From Chitinophaga horti (GTDB lineage: Bacteria; Bacteroidota; Bacteroidia; Chitinophagales; Chitinophagaceae), in contig NZ_CP107006.1 in assembly GCF_022867795.2 (NCBI RefSeq), positions 6,163,501-6,227,500 of the forward strand: a stretch of DNA of 64,000 nt, given 5' to 3'. Within the stretch, counting starts at the first letter, position 1. Each line of letters starts with the position of its first letter. Made by a program: the position numbers and the translations under genes. The notes under the pieces are model-generated. The model ran no database searches. It was not told the DNA's origin and worked only from the letters and a program-made list of their open reading frames with translations. Positions 57,293 to 64,000 of the stretch are shown here, one piece after another.

Positions 57293-58234
57293 ATGAATTA
57301 TCTGCATGTGCTTAATGGAGATGCAACACTGGAAGTATTCCGTAAATCCGGCATACCGGGCGACTTCATCGTGTGCCGCGAAATGATCAGCGAAGGCCGG
57401 GTAGCGCCAGCGCCGGATGCAGATACGTTTCTGACAGAACGGGCGGCGCACCTCCGCGAGCACTATGGCATCGATACTTCCAACTATAACGAAAGCATTG
57501 TAAAAGAACTGGGCAAACTGAAGCAGGCCGGCAACTACGACGAACTGGTGCTTTGGTTTGAGTTTGATGTGTTTTGCCAGCTGAACCTGTTGTTCGTTCT
57601 CTGGTACCTGCGTCAGCTCAATATCCAACTACCTCCTGTAAGCCTGGTCTCCATCAATCACCACCCCGAGGTAGTGAACTTCAAAGGCTTCGGCGTACTG
57701 TTACCACATCATTATCCACCACTTTTTGAACAAAGAGCGCAACTGCGCGAGGAAGACTGGCAACTGGCGCTCGACACCTGGAATGCCTATACGGGCGACG
57801 ATCCTTCCAAAGTAAATGAGATGCGGCACCGCGCCCCGGGCAACCTGCCTTTCCTGGCAGAAGCTTTACAGGCGCAATTGCAGCGGCTCCCTTATGTAGA
57901 AGATGGCCTCAATGTCATTCAACGTTTCTTCCTGCAAAACCTTCAACTCGGCTGCGCGCCCTGGTATAACCTGTACAATCGCTTCTGGAATGAACTGAAG
58001 ATCTATGGCTTCGGCGACTTCCAGCTCGACATCATCACCCAACGCATGCGTAACGCCGGCGTGATCGAAGGGAATGAACAAATGTGTATCACGTCTTTAG
58101 GCCAGGAAGTGCTGGCGGGGGAGGAGAACTACACCGGTTATGCTGCGCTCGACCACTGGATCGGCGGCACGCCTTTGCATGAAACGCCCTGGCGCTGGAG
58201 TGCGGCGGAAGACAAGCCGGTGAAGGTATCGTAG
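57293..58234 (+). CDS. DUF1835 domain-containing protein
   Basis: About 313 aa from the ATG at 57293 (MNYLHVLNGDATLEVFRKSG); an ATG at 57281 would add four residues. DUF1835 pattern: LHVLNGD strand, IPGDFIVCREMISEGRVAP, and the YDELVLWFEFDVFCQLNLLF segment near residue 98, then a helical C-terminal region with DUF3658-like LGQEVLAGEENY. Function unknown, cytoplasmic. Confidence 0.85.
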   Translation: MNYLHVLNGDATLEVFRKSGIPGDFIVCREMISEGRVAPAPDADTFLTERAAHLREHYGIDTSNYNESIVKELGKLKQAGNYDELVLWFEFDVFCQLNLLFVLWYLRQLNIQLPPVSLVSINHHPEVVNFKGFGVLLPHHYPPLFEQRAQLREEDWQLALDTWNAYTGDDPSKVNEMRHRAPGNLPFLAEALQAQLQRLPYVEDGLNVIQRFFLQNLQLGCAPWYNLYNRFWNELKIYGFGDFQLDIITQRMRNAGVIEGNEQMCITSLGQEVLAGEENYTGYAALDHWIGGTPLHETPWRWSAAEDKPVKVS

Positions 58235-58333
58235 TGTACCCGTTACCGGTTGTCAGGCCAAATCACCCATCTTCTTGCCCGCGTTTGCGTATCTCGGAAC
58301 AAACGCCTATTTTTCGCGTAATCGTTTATCTCT

Positions 58334-58909
58334 ATGCGACAATATTGCCTGTTCCTGTTCCTCCTGTTAGCCTTTACTGCGCCTGCCACCGCACAGGATG
58401 ATGTGCCCTCTTTTTCCCACGGTTTAGGTGTGGGCTTTTATTTTGGCAGGCCTACCACGGCCATCGGCCTCACGTATTCGCCGCGGCTTAACCTTTTACA
58501 GCTGGGCAAAGAAGCTACCTTTTCGGTAGGTACGCATGCCGCCCTGCTGGGCAGTACATTGTCCGCCTCCAGCGACGATGTATCGGAGGAAACAAGCAGC
58601 GCCGACTTCTCTTCTTACTGTGTAGATATCCCTTTATTGCTTGAATTCAACTTTGGTGCAGCCGCATTGCCCGATGGCAGCGATCACCGGTTCGGGTTCT
58701 TCCTGGGTGCTGGTTATGGCTTCCATAACAGCGGCGCTAAAGATGGCCGCGATATGCATACCAACGGCCCGGTGGTGAGTGGCGGACTACGTTTCTCTGC
58801 CGGCTCCGGCGAAGCAGCCTTTGAGTTGCGCGGCAAGTATATGTTCGACAAACTATCGTTCTTCGGCAATGAGGGCATTGCTGGCCTGGGCGTGTCTTAT
58901 CTTTTCTAA
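58334..58909 (+). CDS. Outer membrane beta-barrel protein, hypothetical
   Basis: 191 aa. Signal peptide MRQYCLFLFLLLAFTAPATA, then eight or so beta strands with aromatic ends (GLGVGFYFGRPTTAIGLTYS, FGFFLGAGYGFHNSG, LRGKYMFDKLSFFGNEG) and a last strand GIAGLGVSYLF ending in Phe. Resembles small OmpA-like/porin-family barrels. Function unknown. The 3' end overlaps the convergent gluconate permease gene by 4 bp. Confidence 0.7.
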   Translation: MRQYCLFLFLLLAFTAPATAQDDVPSFSHGLGVGFYFGRPTTAIGLTYSPRLNLLQLGKEATFSVGTHAALLGSTLSASSDDVSEETSSADFSSYCVDIPLLLEFNFGAAALPDGSDHRFGFFLGAGYGFHNSGAKDGRDMHTNGPVVSGGLRFSAGSGEAAFELRGKYMFDKLSFFGNEGIAGLGVSYLF

Positions 58910-60237
58910 TTTCCCATTATTGCCAGTACCTGCTGTAATACCAGCACGCCTCCCAGTCCGGCGAGGCTTACAATAGTTTCCATCAGCGACCAGGTGGAAA
59001 AGGTTTGTTTCAGGGTGAGGTTAAAGTACTCCTTGAACAGCCAGAAGCCGCTGTCGTTCACATGGGAGAACATGAGGCTGCCCGCACCGATCGAAAGCAC
59101 CATCAGCTCCGGCTGCGTGTGCGGCGCATGCAGCAAGGGTAACAGGATGCCACCCGCGGTGAGTCCGGCCACGGTAGCAGATCCCACGCATACACGAATG
59201 ATGGCGGCGATCGTCCAGCCCAGCACCAGCGGCGACAATGGCAGGTTTTTCAGCGACTCACCAATGTAGGTGTTCATGCCCCCGTCTTTCATCACCTGCA
59301 TGAATATGCCGGAGCCGGCAATGATCAGCAGCATAGGCGCCAGGCCTTTCACCGCATCTTCCAGCTGCCGCATAAGTGGTTTCATTTTACCTCCGCGACG
59401 AATGCCGAGCAGGTACACCGCCACCAATACCGATAACATCATGGCCAGGTTGGCATCGCCGATAAAGGCGATGAACTTGCCGGGCAGGCTGTTCGCATCA
59501 ATAAAAGGGTTACTGATGGTCGTGATGGTCAGCAGGAACAGTGGGAGTAATGCGCAGAACAGGGAGATGCCGAGTCCGGGCAGCTGATCTTCCGGCAGGT
59601 GTTGCACATGCACGAGGTCTGGATTAGGTGTTACCTGGTGTTTCTTCAGCGTACGCGCGAAGATCGGCCCTGCCAGTGCGATAATGGGAATGCCTGCAAT
59701 AAGGCCGTACAATAAGGTTTTACCCAGGTCCGCCCCGAGCTGAGCAGAGATGGCCGTAGGGGAGGGGTGTGGTGGCAAAAAGCCGTGCGATACCGATAAC
59801 GCCGCGATCATCGGGATGCCAATGTACATTAGTGGCAGGCGGGTAGTCATGCCCGTTGCAAAGATCAAAGGCACGACGATCACGAACGCCGCCGTATAAA
59901 ACATCGGGAAGCCGATCAGCAATCCGCCCAGGGCCATGGCCCACTGGATGTTGTTCACGCCGCATAACCGCACGAGCGATGTCGTGATCTGCTGCGCCGC
60001 CCCACTGTCTGCCACGATCTTTCCCAGCATGGCTCCAAATACAAGTATCATCAGCAAAGAGCCAAGGGTGCCGCCGATGCCATTTTTGATGGACGAGCCG
60101 ATGCCGGCAATGTCCATCCCGCAGGCCAGTCCCAGGCAAATGCTCACGATGATAAAGGAAATGAAGGTATCCAGTTTGAGGCCTACAATGAGGGCAATTA
60201 AAAGCAGGATAGCTGCGAAGGAAAGTAATAACGGCAT
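58906..60237 (-). CDS. Gluconate:H+ symporter (GntP family)
   Basis: 443 aa from the ATG at 60237; a longer frame from 60303 would cross the terminator of the upstream gene and is rejected. About 12 membrane segments. Family motifs: GIGGTLGSLLMILVFGAMLG near 55, FPMFYTAAFVIVVPLIFA, SHGFLPPHPSPTAISAQLGA near 150, GSATVAGLTAGGILLPLL near 350 and SHVNDSGFWLFKEYFNL near 390. Takes up gluconate or a related sugar acid. No gluconokinase is adjacent. Confidence 0.92.
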   Translation of the reverse strand: MPLLLSFAAILLLIALIVGLKLDTFISFIIVSICLGLACGMDIAGIGSSIKNGIGGTLGSLLMILVFGAMLGKIVADSGAAQQITTSLVRLCGVNNIQWAMALGGLLIGFPMFYTAAFVIVVPLIFATGMTTRLPLMYIGIPMIAALSVSHGFLPPHPSPTAISAQLGADLGKTLLYGLIAGIPIIALAGPIFARTLKKHQVTPNPDLVHVQHLPEDQLPGLGISLFCALLPLFLLTITTISNPFIDANSLPGKFIAFIGDANLAMMLSVLVAVYLLGIRRGGKMKPLMRQLEDAVKGLAPMLLIIAGSGIFMQVMKDGGMNTYIGESLKNLPLSPLVLGWTIAAIIRVCVGSATVAGLTAGGILLPLLHAPHTQPELMVLSIGAGSLMFSHVNDSGFWLFKEYFNLTLKQTFSTWSLMETIVSLAGLGGVLVLQQVLAIMGN

Positions 60238-60272
60238 AACGTGTGGATAAGAGGTCTTATCCAAAGATAACA

Positions 60273-60313
60273 GAAAAAAGAAAAGGCCCGGAGGTATATA
60301 CACCGCCGGGCCT
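60273..60313 (-). terminator. Intrinsic terminator after the M1 aminopeptidase
   Basis: AGGCCCGG/CCGGGCCT stem with inner GGT/ACC pairs, followed on the minus strand by TTTTCTTTTTT. Confidence 0.8.
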
Positions 60314-60334
60314 CGTATCGAACTAAGTTAAAAT

Positions 60335-62887
60335 CTACTCTTCGGTTTTAGCTGCACGCAGTTCGGCTATTACCTTTTCGGTATAGGCCGCCTGTTGTTT
60401 CAGCTCTTCCGCTTTAGCACCGGTAGCAGATGATGCCTGCTCCTGTTTCGTTTTCACGATCGGCTGCATCAGGTTAATGAAGTAGTTGTTCACCATACCG
60501 TTGTTCATCTGGTCGGCAAAACCCTTCACTGCATCGATGCCTTTGGTAAAGGCAGCGTTGTCCTGCACTTTGCTCAGCATGGCCAGGTATTGCAGCGCCG
60601 CGTTAAACTTGGCGTTCTGTCCACCTGCAGTGGCAAACTGTTTATCGAAGAAGGCGATATCAGCGGGATCTGCTTTTTTCGTGTACACGGCGGAGATGGC
60701 GTTCATCAGGGCGCCTTTAGCCGCCGGCTCCAGTGATTTGGCCGTTGCATAGGCATTCTCCGGGTTCAGGGTGTTGAGGGCATTGAGGGCAGCGCCGGCT
60801 ACGGCGTAAGACTTATCTTTCAAAGCTGCTTCGAACAACGGTGCGTACTGGCCGTCTTTCAGTTTCGCCAGCTGGCCGATGGCGGTTGCTCTTACAACGG
60901 ACGCCGGATCTGCTTTAGCCAGGGATACAACGGTTTCCAGGGCGGCCGTTTTTACATCACTGTTATCCAGCTTCACACCACCTACGGCCATGGCGCGCAG
61001 GCCTTCGTACTTATCTTTCATGGCGGCTACTACTACGGCACGGGCGGCAGCATTGCTGGTCTGCTGTTTCAGCGTGGCGCTGATCGCTTCGCGGCGGTCC
61101 TGGTAGTTAAGCGCATTTTTATACTGGAAGATGTAGGTGTTGATGTCGCGGTGATCGGTCGTTTTAGCCAGCAGGATCTTGTCGCCGTCTACGTTTACGA
61201 AATCCGGCTTGCTGCTGTAGGGCAGGAAGAACGAATCCACACGTTCGTCGAGGATTACGTTGTGGCGGGTCTTCTTACCACCTTCGTATACGTCGATCGC
61301 GAAAGGCATGGTGAAGATTTTATCGCCCTTCTGTTGTTGCTTCACAGTTACTTTCACCTTTTTGGTGGCGTCGTTGTAATCGTAGCTGAAGTCCAGCTCA
61401 GGGTAGCCCTGTCCGAAGTACCATTGATTCCAGAACCAGTTCAGGTCTTTGCCGGTAACTTCTTCAAAAGCCAGGCGCAGGTGGTGCGACTCGGTAGCTT
61501 TAAAGGCATTATTTTTCAGGTACAGGTTCAGTGATTTAAAGAATGCGTCGTCGCCCACGTAGTTACGCAGCATGTGCAGGATGCGGCCGCCTTTCTGGTA
61601 GCTCACTGCATCAAACATATCTTCTTTATCGCGATAGTGGAAGCGAACCAGGTCGCGGTCGCCGGCATAGCCGATGAAGTTGAAATAGTTCTGCAGCGAT
61701 TCCAGGTGGTGCGCATCTGCCGCGTCTTTGCCGTATTTATGTTCCAGCCACAGGTATTCGCTGTAGTCAGCGAACGATTCGTTCAGGGTAAGGTTGCTCC
61801 ATGATTCGCAGGTAGCGTAGTCGCCAAACCATTGGTGAAACAACTCATGCGCGATCACAGATTCTGCCAGGTGGTTATCGTCCAGCAGTTCGCGGTCGGT
61901 TTTCTGCACCATTTCGCCGTGCAGCGTAGCCGTGGTATTCTCCATAGCGCCGGATACATAGTCGCGCACTACTACCTGGGAGTACTTCACCCAAGGGTAA
62001 TCAACACCCAGCAGGTTAGAATAGAACGTCATCATTTCAGGCGTATGACCGAATATCGCTTTTGCGTAAGGGGCATAGGCTTTCTCCTGGTAATAGCTTA
62101 CTTCTTTACCTTTCCATGGCGCATCTTTCGTAATCACGAAATCGCCCACGGCCATCATGAACAGGTATGGTGCATGCGGCTGGTCCATTTTCCAGGTGTC
62201 GGTACGGGTACCGTCCGTGTTCGGCTTCTGGCTAACCAGTTTACCGTTGGAGAGGGTTACGTACTTTTTAGGCACCGTCATGGCTATTTCTGAAGTCGTT
62301 TTCTGGTTGTTTTTGTCGATAGTAGGGAACCATACAGAAGAAGCCTCTGTTTCACCCTGTGTCCAGATCTGCACTGGTTTGTCAGGGTCTTTACCATCAG
62401 GATTAATGAAATACAGGCCTTTCGCGTCGGTGATGGCGCTGCTGCCTTTTACCGTCAGTTCATCCGGCTTGGCGGTATACTCGATATAAATCACGTACGA
62501 CTCGGTAGACTTATACAGCTTATCCAGGTTGATGTTCAGTTGCCAGCCATCATAGTCGTATTTCAGCGGCGTATTTTTACCTGCTTTGGAAATTGCTACG
62601 GTTTTAATGTCCATTCCTTTTGCGTCCAGCAGCAGGCTGTCGGTAGCATAAAAGTGAGGGCGAAGGGTGATCCACGCTTTACCATTCAGGTAACGTTTAG
62701 CATAGTCGAAGCGCACGTCCAGTTTGGTGTGCACCAGGTTGTTGATTTTGGTAGGGGTGGCCCGGTAAATTTTGAGCGCCGGGTTTTCATTCTCATTAGC
62801 GGCTGATTGTGCGCGGGCGCCCTGGAATACTCCGGAGGCAGTGATACCGGCCATCAGCAGGCAAAGCAGTTTACTCGTTCGATGCAT
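60335..62887 (-). CDS. M1 family aminopeptidase, exported
   Basis: 850 aa from the ATG at 62887 (MHRTSKLLCLLMAGITASGV); a longer upstream frame is rejected because a -7 box and a hairpin lie inside it. Signal peptide, N-terminal beta domain (30 to 250), substrate motif SGAMEN near 310, zinc-binding HELFH near 346 with the downstream NESFAD glutamate, and a HEAT-like C-terminal region (SLAKADPASVVRATAIGQLA) with helical repeats. Cleaves N-terminal amino acids from peptides in the periplasm or outside. Confidence 0.93.
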   Translation of the reverse strand: MHRTSKLLCLLMAGITASGVFQGARAQSAANENENPALKIYRATPTKINNLVHTKLDVRFDYAKRYLNGKAWITLRPHFYATDSLLLDAKGMDIKTVAISKAGKNTPLKYDYDGWQLNINLDKLYKSTESYVIYIEYTAKPDELTVKGSSAITDAKGLYFINPDGKDPDKPVQIWTQGETEASSVWFPTIDKNNQKTTSEIAMTVPKKYVTLSNGKLVSQKPNTDGTRTDTWKMDQPHAPYLFMMAVGDFVITKDAPWKGKEVSYYQEKAYAPYAKAIFGHTPEMMTFYSNLLGVDYPWVKYSQVVVRDYVSGAMENTTATLHGEMVQKTDRELLDDNHLAESVIAHELFHQWFGDYATCESWSNLTLNESFADYSEYLWLEHKYGKDAADAHHLESLQNYFNFIGYAGDRDLVRFHYRDKEDMFDAVSYQKGGRILHMLRNYVGDDAFFKSLNLYLKNNAFKATESHHLRLAFEEVTGKDLNWFWNQWYFGQGYPELDFSYDYNDATKKVKVTVKQQQKGDKIFTMPFAIDVYEGGKKTRHNVILDERVDSFFLPYSSKPDFVNVDGDKILLAKTTDHRDINTYIFQYKNALNYQDRREAISATLKQQTSNAAARAVVVAAMKDKYEGLRAMAVGGVKLDNSDVKTAALETVVSLAKADPASVVRATAIGQLAKLKDGQYAPLFEAALKDKSYAVAGAALNALNTLNPENAYATAKSLEPAAKGALMNAISAVYTKKADPADIAFFDKQFATAGGQNAKFNAALQYLAMLSKVQDNAAFTKGIDAVKGFADQMNNGMVNNYFINLMQPIVKTKQEQASSATGAKAEELKQQAAYTEKVIAELRAAKTEE

Positions 62888-62903
62888 GTAAAGCGTTTTA
62901 AAC

Positions 62904-62943
62904 AAAAATAAGCCCTCCGTCGGGAGGGGAGGCCCCAAATTTA
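62904..62943 (-). promoter_or_regulatory. Promoter -7 box and leader hairpin of the M1 aminopeptidase
   Basis: Minus-strand TAAATTTG (62943-62936) fits TAnnTTTG. Just downstream CCCTCC-CGAC-GGAGGG is followed by CTTATTTTTG, resembling an intrinsic terminator inside the leader. Confidence 0.45.
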
Positions 62944-62982
62944 AACAAATGGGCCAAATACAACGCAAGCGGTTAAAATTGT

Positions 62983-62990
62983 TACTTTTG
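62983..62990 (+). promoter_or_regulatory. -7 promoter element of the biotin carrier gene
   Basis: TACTTTTG fits TAnnTTTG and lies 21 bp before the ATG at 63012, supporting that start over one at 62949. Confidence 0.45.
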
Positions 62991-63011
62991 TCATACAGCA
63001 CCAGCTATATT

Positions 63012-63512
63012 ATGATCAAAACCAGCGTAAACGCCAAAGCAACGTTCGAGATTACCGCCAGCAATACCGGTACAGGCATTAACGGACAGTCCGTAAACTG
63101 GAGCGCAGTGCAGCTTCCTACGGGAGATTACCACCTTATCATGGATGGCAAAAGTTACCTGGCCCAGGTACTGAAAATAGACCGGGACGCCAAAACAGTC
63201 ACCATCGAAATCGAGCACCAGGAGTACGAAGTAGCCCTGGAAGAGCCGATGGACCGACTGCTGGCTTCCATGGGTATCAAAGATGCCGGTAAGAAGAAGG
63301 TAAACGACATCAAAGCGCCTATGCCCGGCATGGTGCTCAAAATACTGGTTACCCCCGGTCAGCAGATCGCTAAAGGCGACCCGGTGCTGATACTGGAAGC
63401 CATGAAGATGGAAAACGTATTTAAGTCTGCTACCGACGCCGTGGTGAAGGAAATTAAGGTGAAAGAGCGCACTGCAGTGGAAAAAGGCGAAGTGCTGGTA
63501 GTACTGGAATAA
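63012..63512 (+). CDS. Biotin carboxyl carrier protein domain of an acyl-CoA carboxylase
   Basis: 166 aa. The C-terminal 75 residues form a biotinyl domain with the target lysine K132 in EAMKMEN, framed by IKAPMPGMVLKILVTPGQQI and VKERTAVEKGEVLVVLE. The N-terminal half (MIKTSVNAKATFEITASNTG, GDYHLIMDGKSYLAQVLKID) resembles the linker region of propionyl/methylcrotonyl-CoA carboxylase carrier subunits, where it contacts the carboxyltransferase. The carboxylase and transferase genes are not in the window. It could instead serve a Na+-pumping decarboxylase. Confidence 0.87.
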   Translation: MIKTSVNAKATFEITASNTGTGINGQSVNWSAVQLPTGDYHLIMDGKSYLAQVLKIDRDAKTVTIEIEHQEYEVALEEPMDRLLASMGIKDAGKKKVNDIKAPMPGMVLKILVTPGQQIAKGDPVLILEAMKMENVFKSATDAVVKEIKVKERTAVEKGEVLVVLE

Positions 63513-63545
63513 TATTTGCTTTATAAGGAGCTACGTCCGAAAATT

Positions 63546-64000
63546 ATGCATCAACTTAAGAAAACAATCATATGTGTTTTGTGCTGCCTGTTCATAGGCG
63601 GAAGCCTTGCCGCGCAGGACAAAGCCAACTACTTTGTATATATCCAGAACGAAAAGAGCGCCCCTTTCTACCTGAAATATAAGGGTAAAGTGCTCAGCTC
63701 TTCTCCCAAAGGTTATATCATTCTCCCGAAAATGGAACAGGGCGATGCGGTACCGGTAACGGTGGGCTTCCCTAAAAACGAATACCCCGAACAAACGTTC
63801 CTGTTAAAGGTGAGCCGCCGCGACCAGGGCCTGTTGCTCAAGAATACGGGTGAAGAAGGTTTTGCCTTGTACGACCTGCAAACGTTTGGTGTAACCCGCC
63901 CTGGTGAAGGACTGGTAGCAAAAGAAAAGAAGCAGGATGATGTGGTGGCGACAGAGGTAGCGGCTACAAACGCCGAGGCTTTTAAAGAAGGCAGTGAATC
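63546..64000 (+). CDS. Exported protein, hypothetical (partial, 3' end beyond window)
   Basis: Open from the ATG at 63546 to the last base. Signal peptide MHQLKKTIICVLCCLFIGGS followed by LAAQ, then a beta-rich segment NYFVYIQNEKSAPFYLKYKG, VLSSSPKGYIILPKMEQGDA, and a charged stretch beginning near VAKEKKQDDVVATE. This N-terminal domain occurs in uncharacterised Bacteroidota exported proteins. The function of the missing C-terminus cannot be judged. Confidence 0.7.
   Translation, partial: MHQLKKTIICVLCCLFIGGSLAAQDKANYFVYIQNEKSAPFYLKYKGKVLSSSPKGYIILPKMEQGDAVPVTVGFPKNEYPEQTFLLKVSRRDQGLLLKNTGEEGFALYDLQTFGVTRPGEGLVAKEKKQDDVVATEVAATNAEAFKEGSE

Noticed and set aside
1..64000. CRISPR array, rRNA operon, complete insertion sequence or prophage
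   Set aside because: No regularly spaced direct repeats, rRNA signature, transposase, integrase or phage structural gene was found.

Overview
The window comes from a Bacteroidota chromosome, most likely Chitinophagaceae (Chitinophaga or a close relative). Evidence: a T9SS type-B (CHU_C) sorting domain, a PF14905-type outer-membrane barrel, a DUF5128-like 6-bladed propeller lipoprotein/exported protein, a two-component propeller sensor, several start sites preceded by the Bacteroidota -7 box TAnnTTTG, and few Shine-Dalgarno sequences. Genes are dense, on both strands, with mid-range GC. No rRNA, CRISPR array or complete insertion sequence was seen.

Layout. 1-2.4 kb: propeller sensor (cut by the window start) and a DctA-like symporter. 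2.6-3.5 kb: fatty-acid desaturase. 3.5-9.5 kb: nitrite module, in which a Crp/Fnr regulator with four N-terminal cysteines and cobA (siroheme) are divergent from nirB-nirD and an outer-membrane porin. 9.6-12 kb: acetyltransferase, DinB protein and drug exporter. 11.9-13.2 kb: repeat-rich gap with a 42-bp tandem repeat, an imperfect palindromic element, a pyrimidine tract and a gene with an in-frame stop. 13.4-18.9 kb: PepSY membrane protein, cysteine-free Fpg, frameshifted NtrC-type regulator, and a Crp-like regulator divergent from a DJ-1/PfpI protein. 19-26 kb: propeller protein plus PF14905 barrel, tRNA-Glu and a large T9SS cargo. 26-31 kb: two divergent LacI regulators, a ROK kinase, VOC and AlkB proteins, and a D-lactate dehydrogenase.

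31.2-37.1 kb is a tight ergothioneine operon: FAD disulfide reductase, ABC ATPase (EgtV-like), permease fused to a binding protein (EgtU-like), EgtB and EgtD. The binding-protein half appears circularly permuted. 37.3-38.5 kb is a retron: a reverse transcriptase with NAxxH, YMDD and VTG motifs preceded by a roughly 295-nt non-coding RNA bounded by a perfect 12-nt inverted repeat (a1/a2). No obvious effector is adjacent.

38.9-48.3 kb: small hypothetical gene, nucleoside deaminase, effector-binding protein, a degraded gene, outer-membrane protein, two divergent AraC regulators, an esterase, lipoproteins, and a TPR protein whose signal peptide is separated from the body by a frameshift at A AAA AAC. 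48.5-49.4 kb: a possible defence unit with a TIR/deoxyribosyltransferase-like protein. 49.4-64 kb is mostly core: second identical tRNA-Glu, gapA, pgk, M20 dipeptidase, response regulator, lemA with two TPM-domain proteins, gluconate permease, M1 aminopeptidase, a biotin carrier protein and a truncated exported protein.

The most unusual items are the retron, the permuted EgtU-like protein beside egtB/egtD, a dispersed repeat with an invariant 15-nt loop (four copies), and two frameshifted genes with intact downstream frames.
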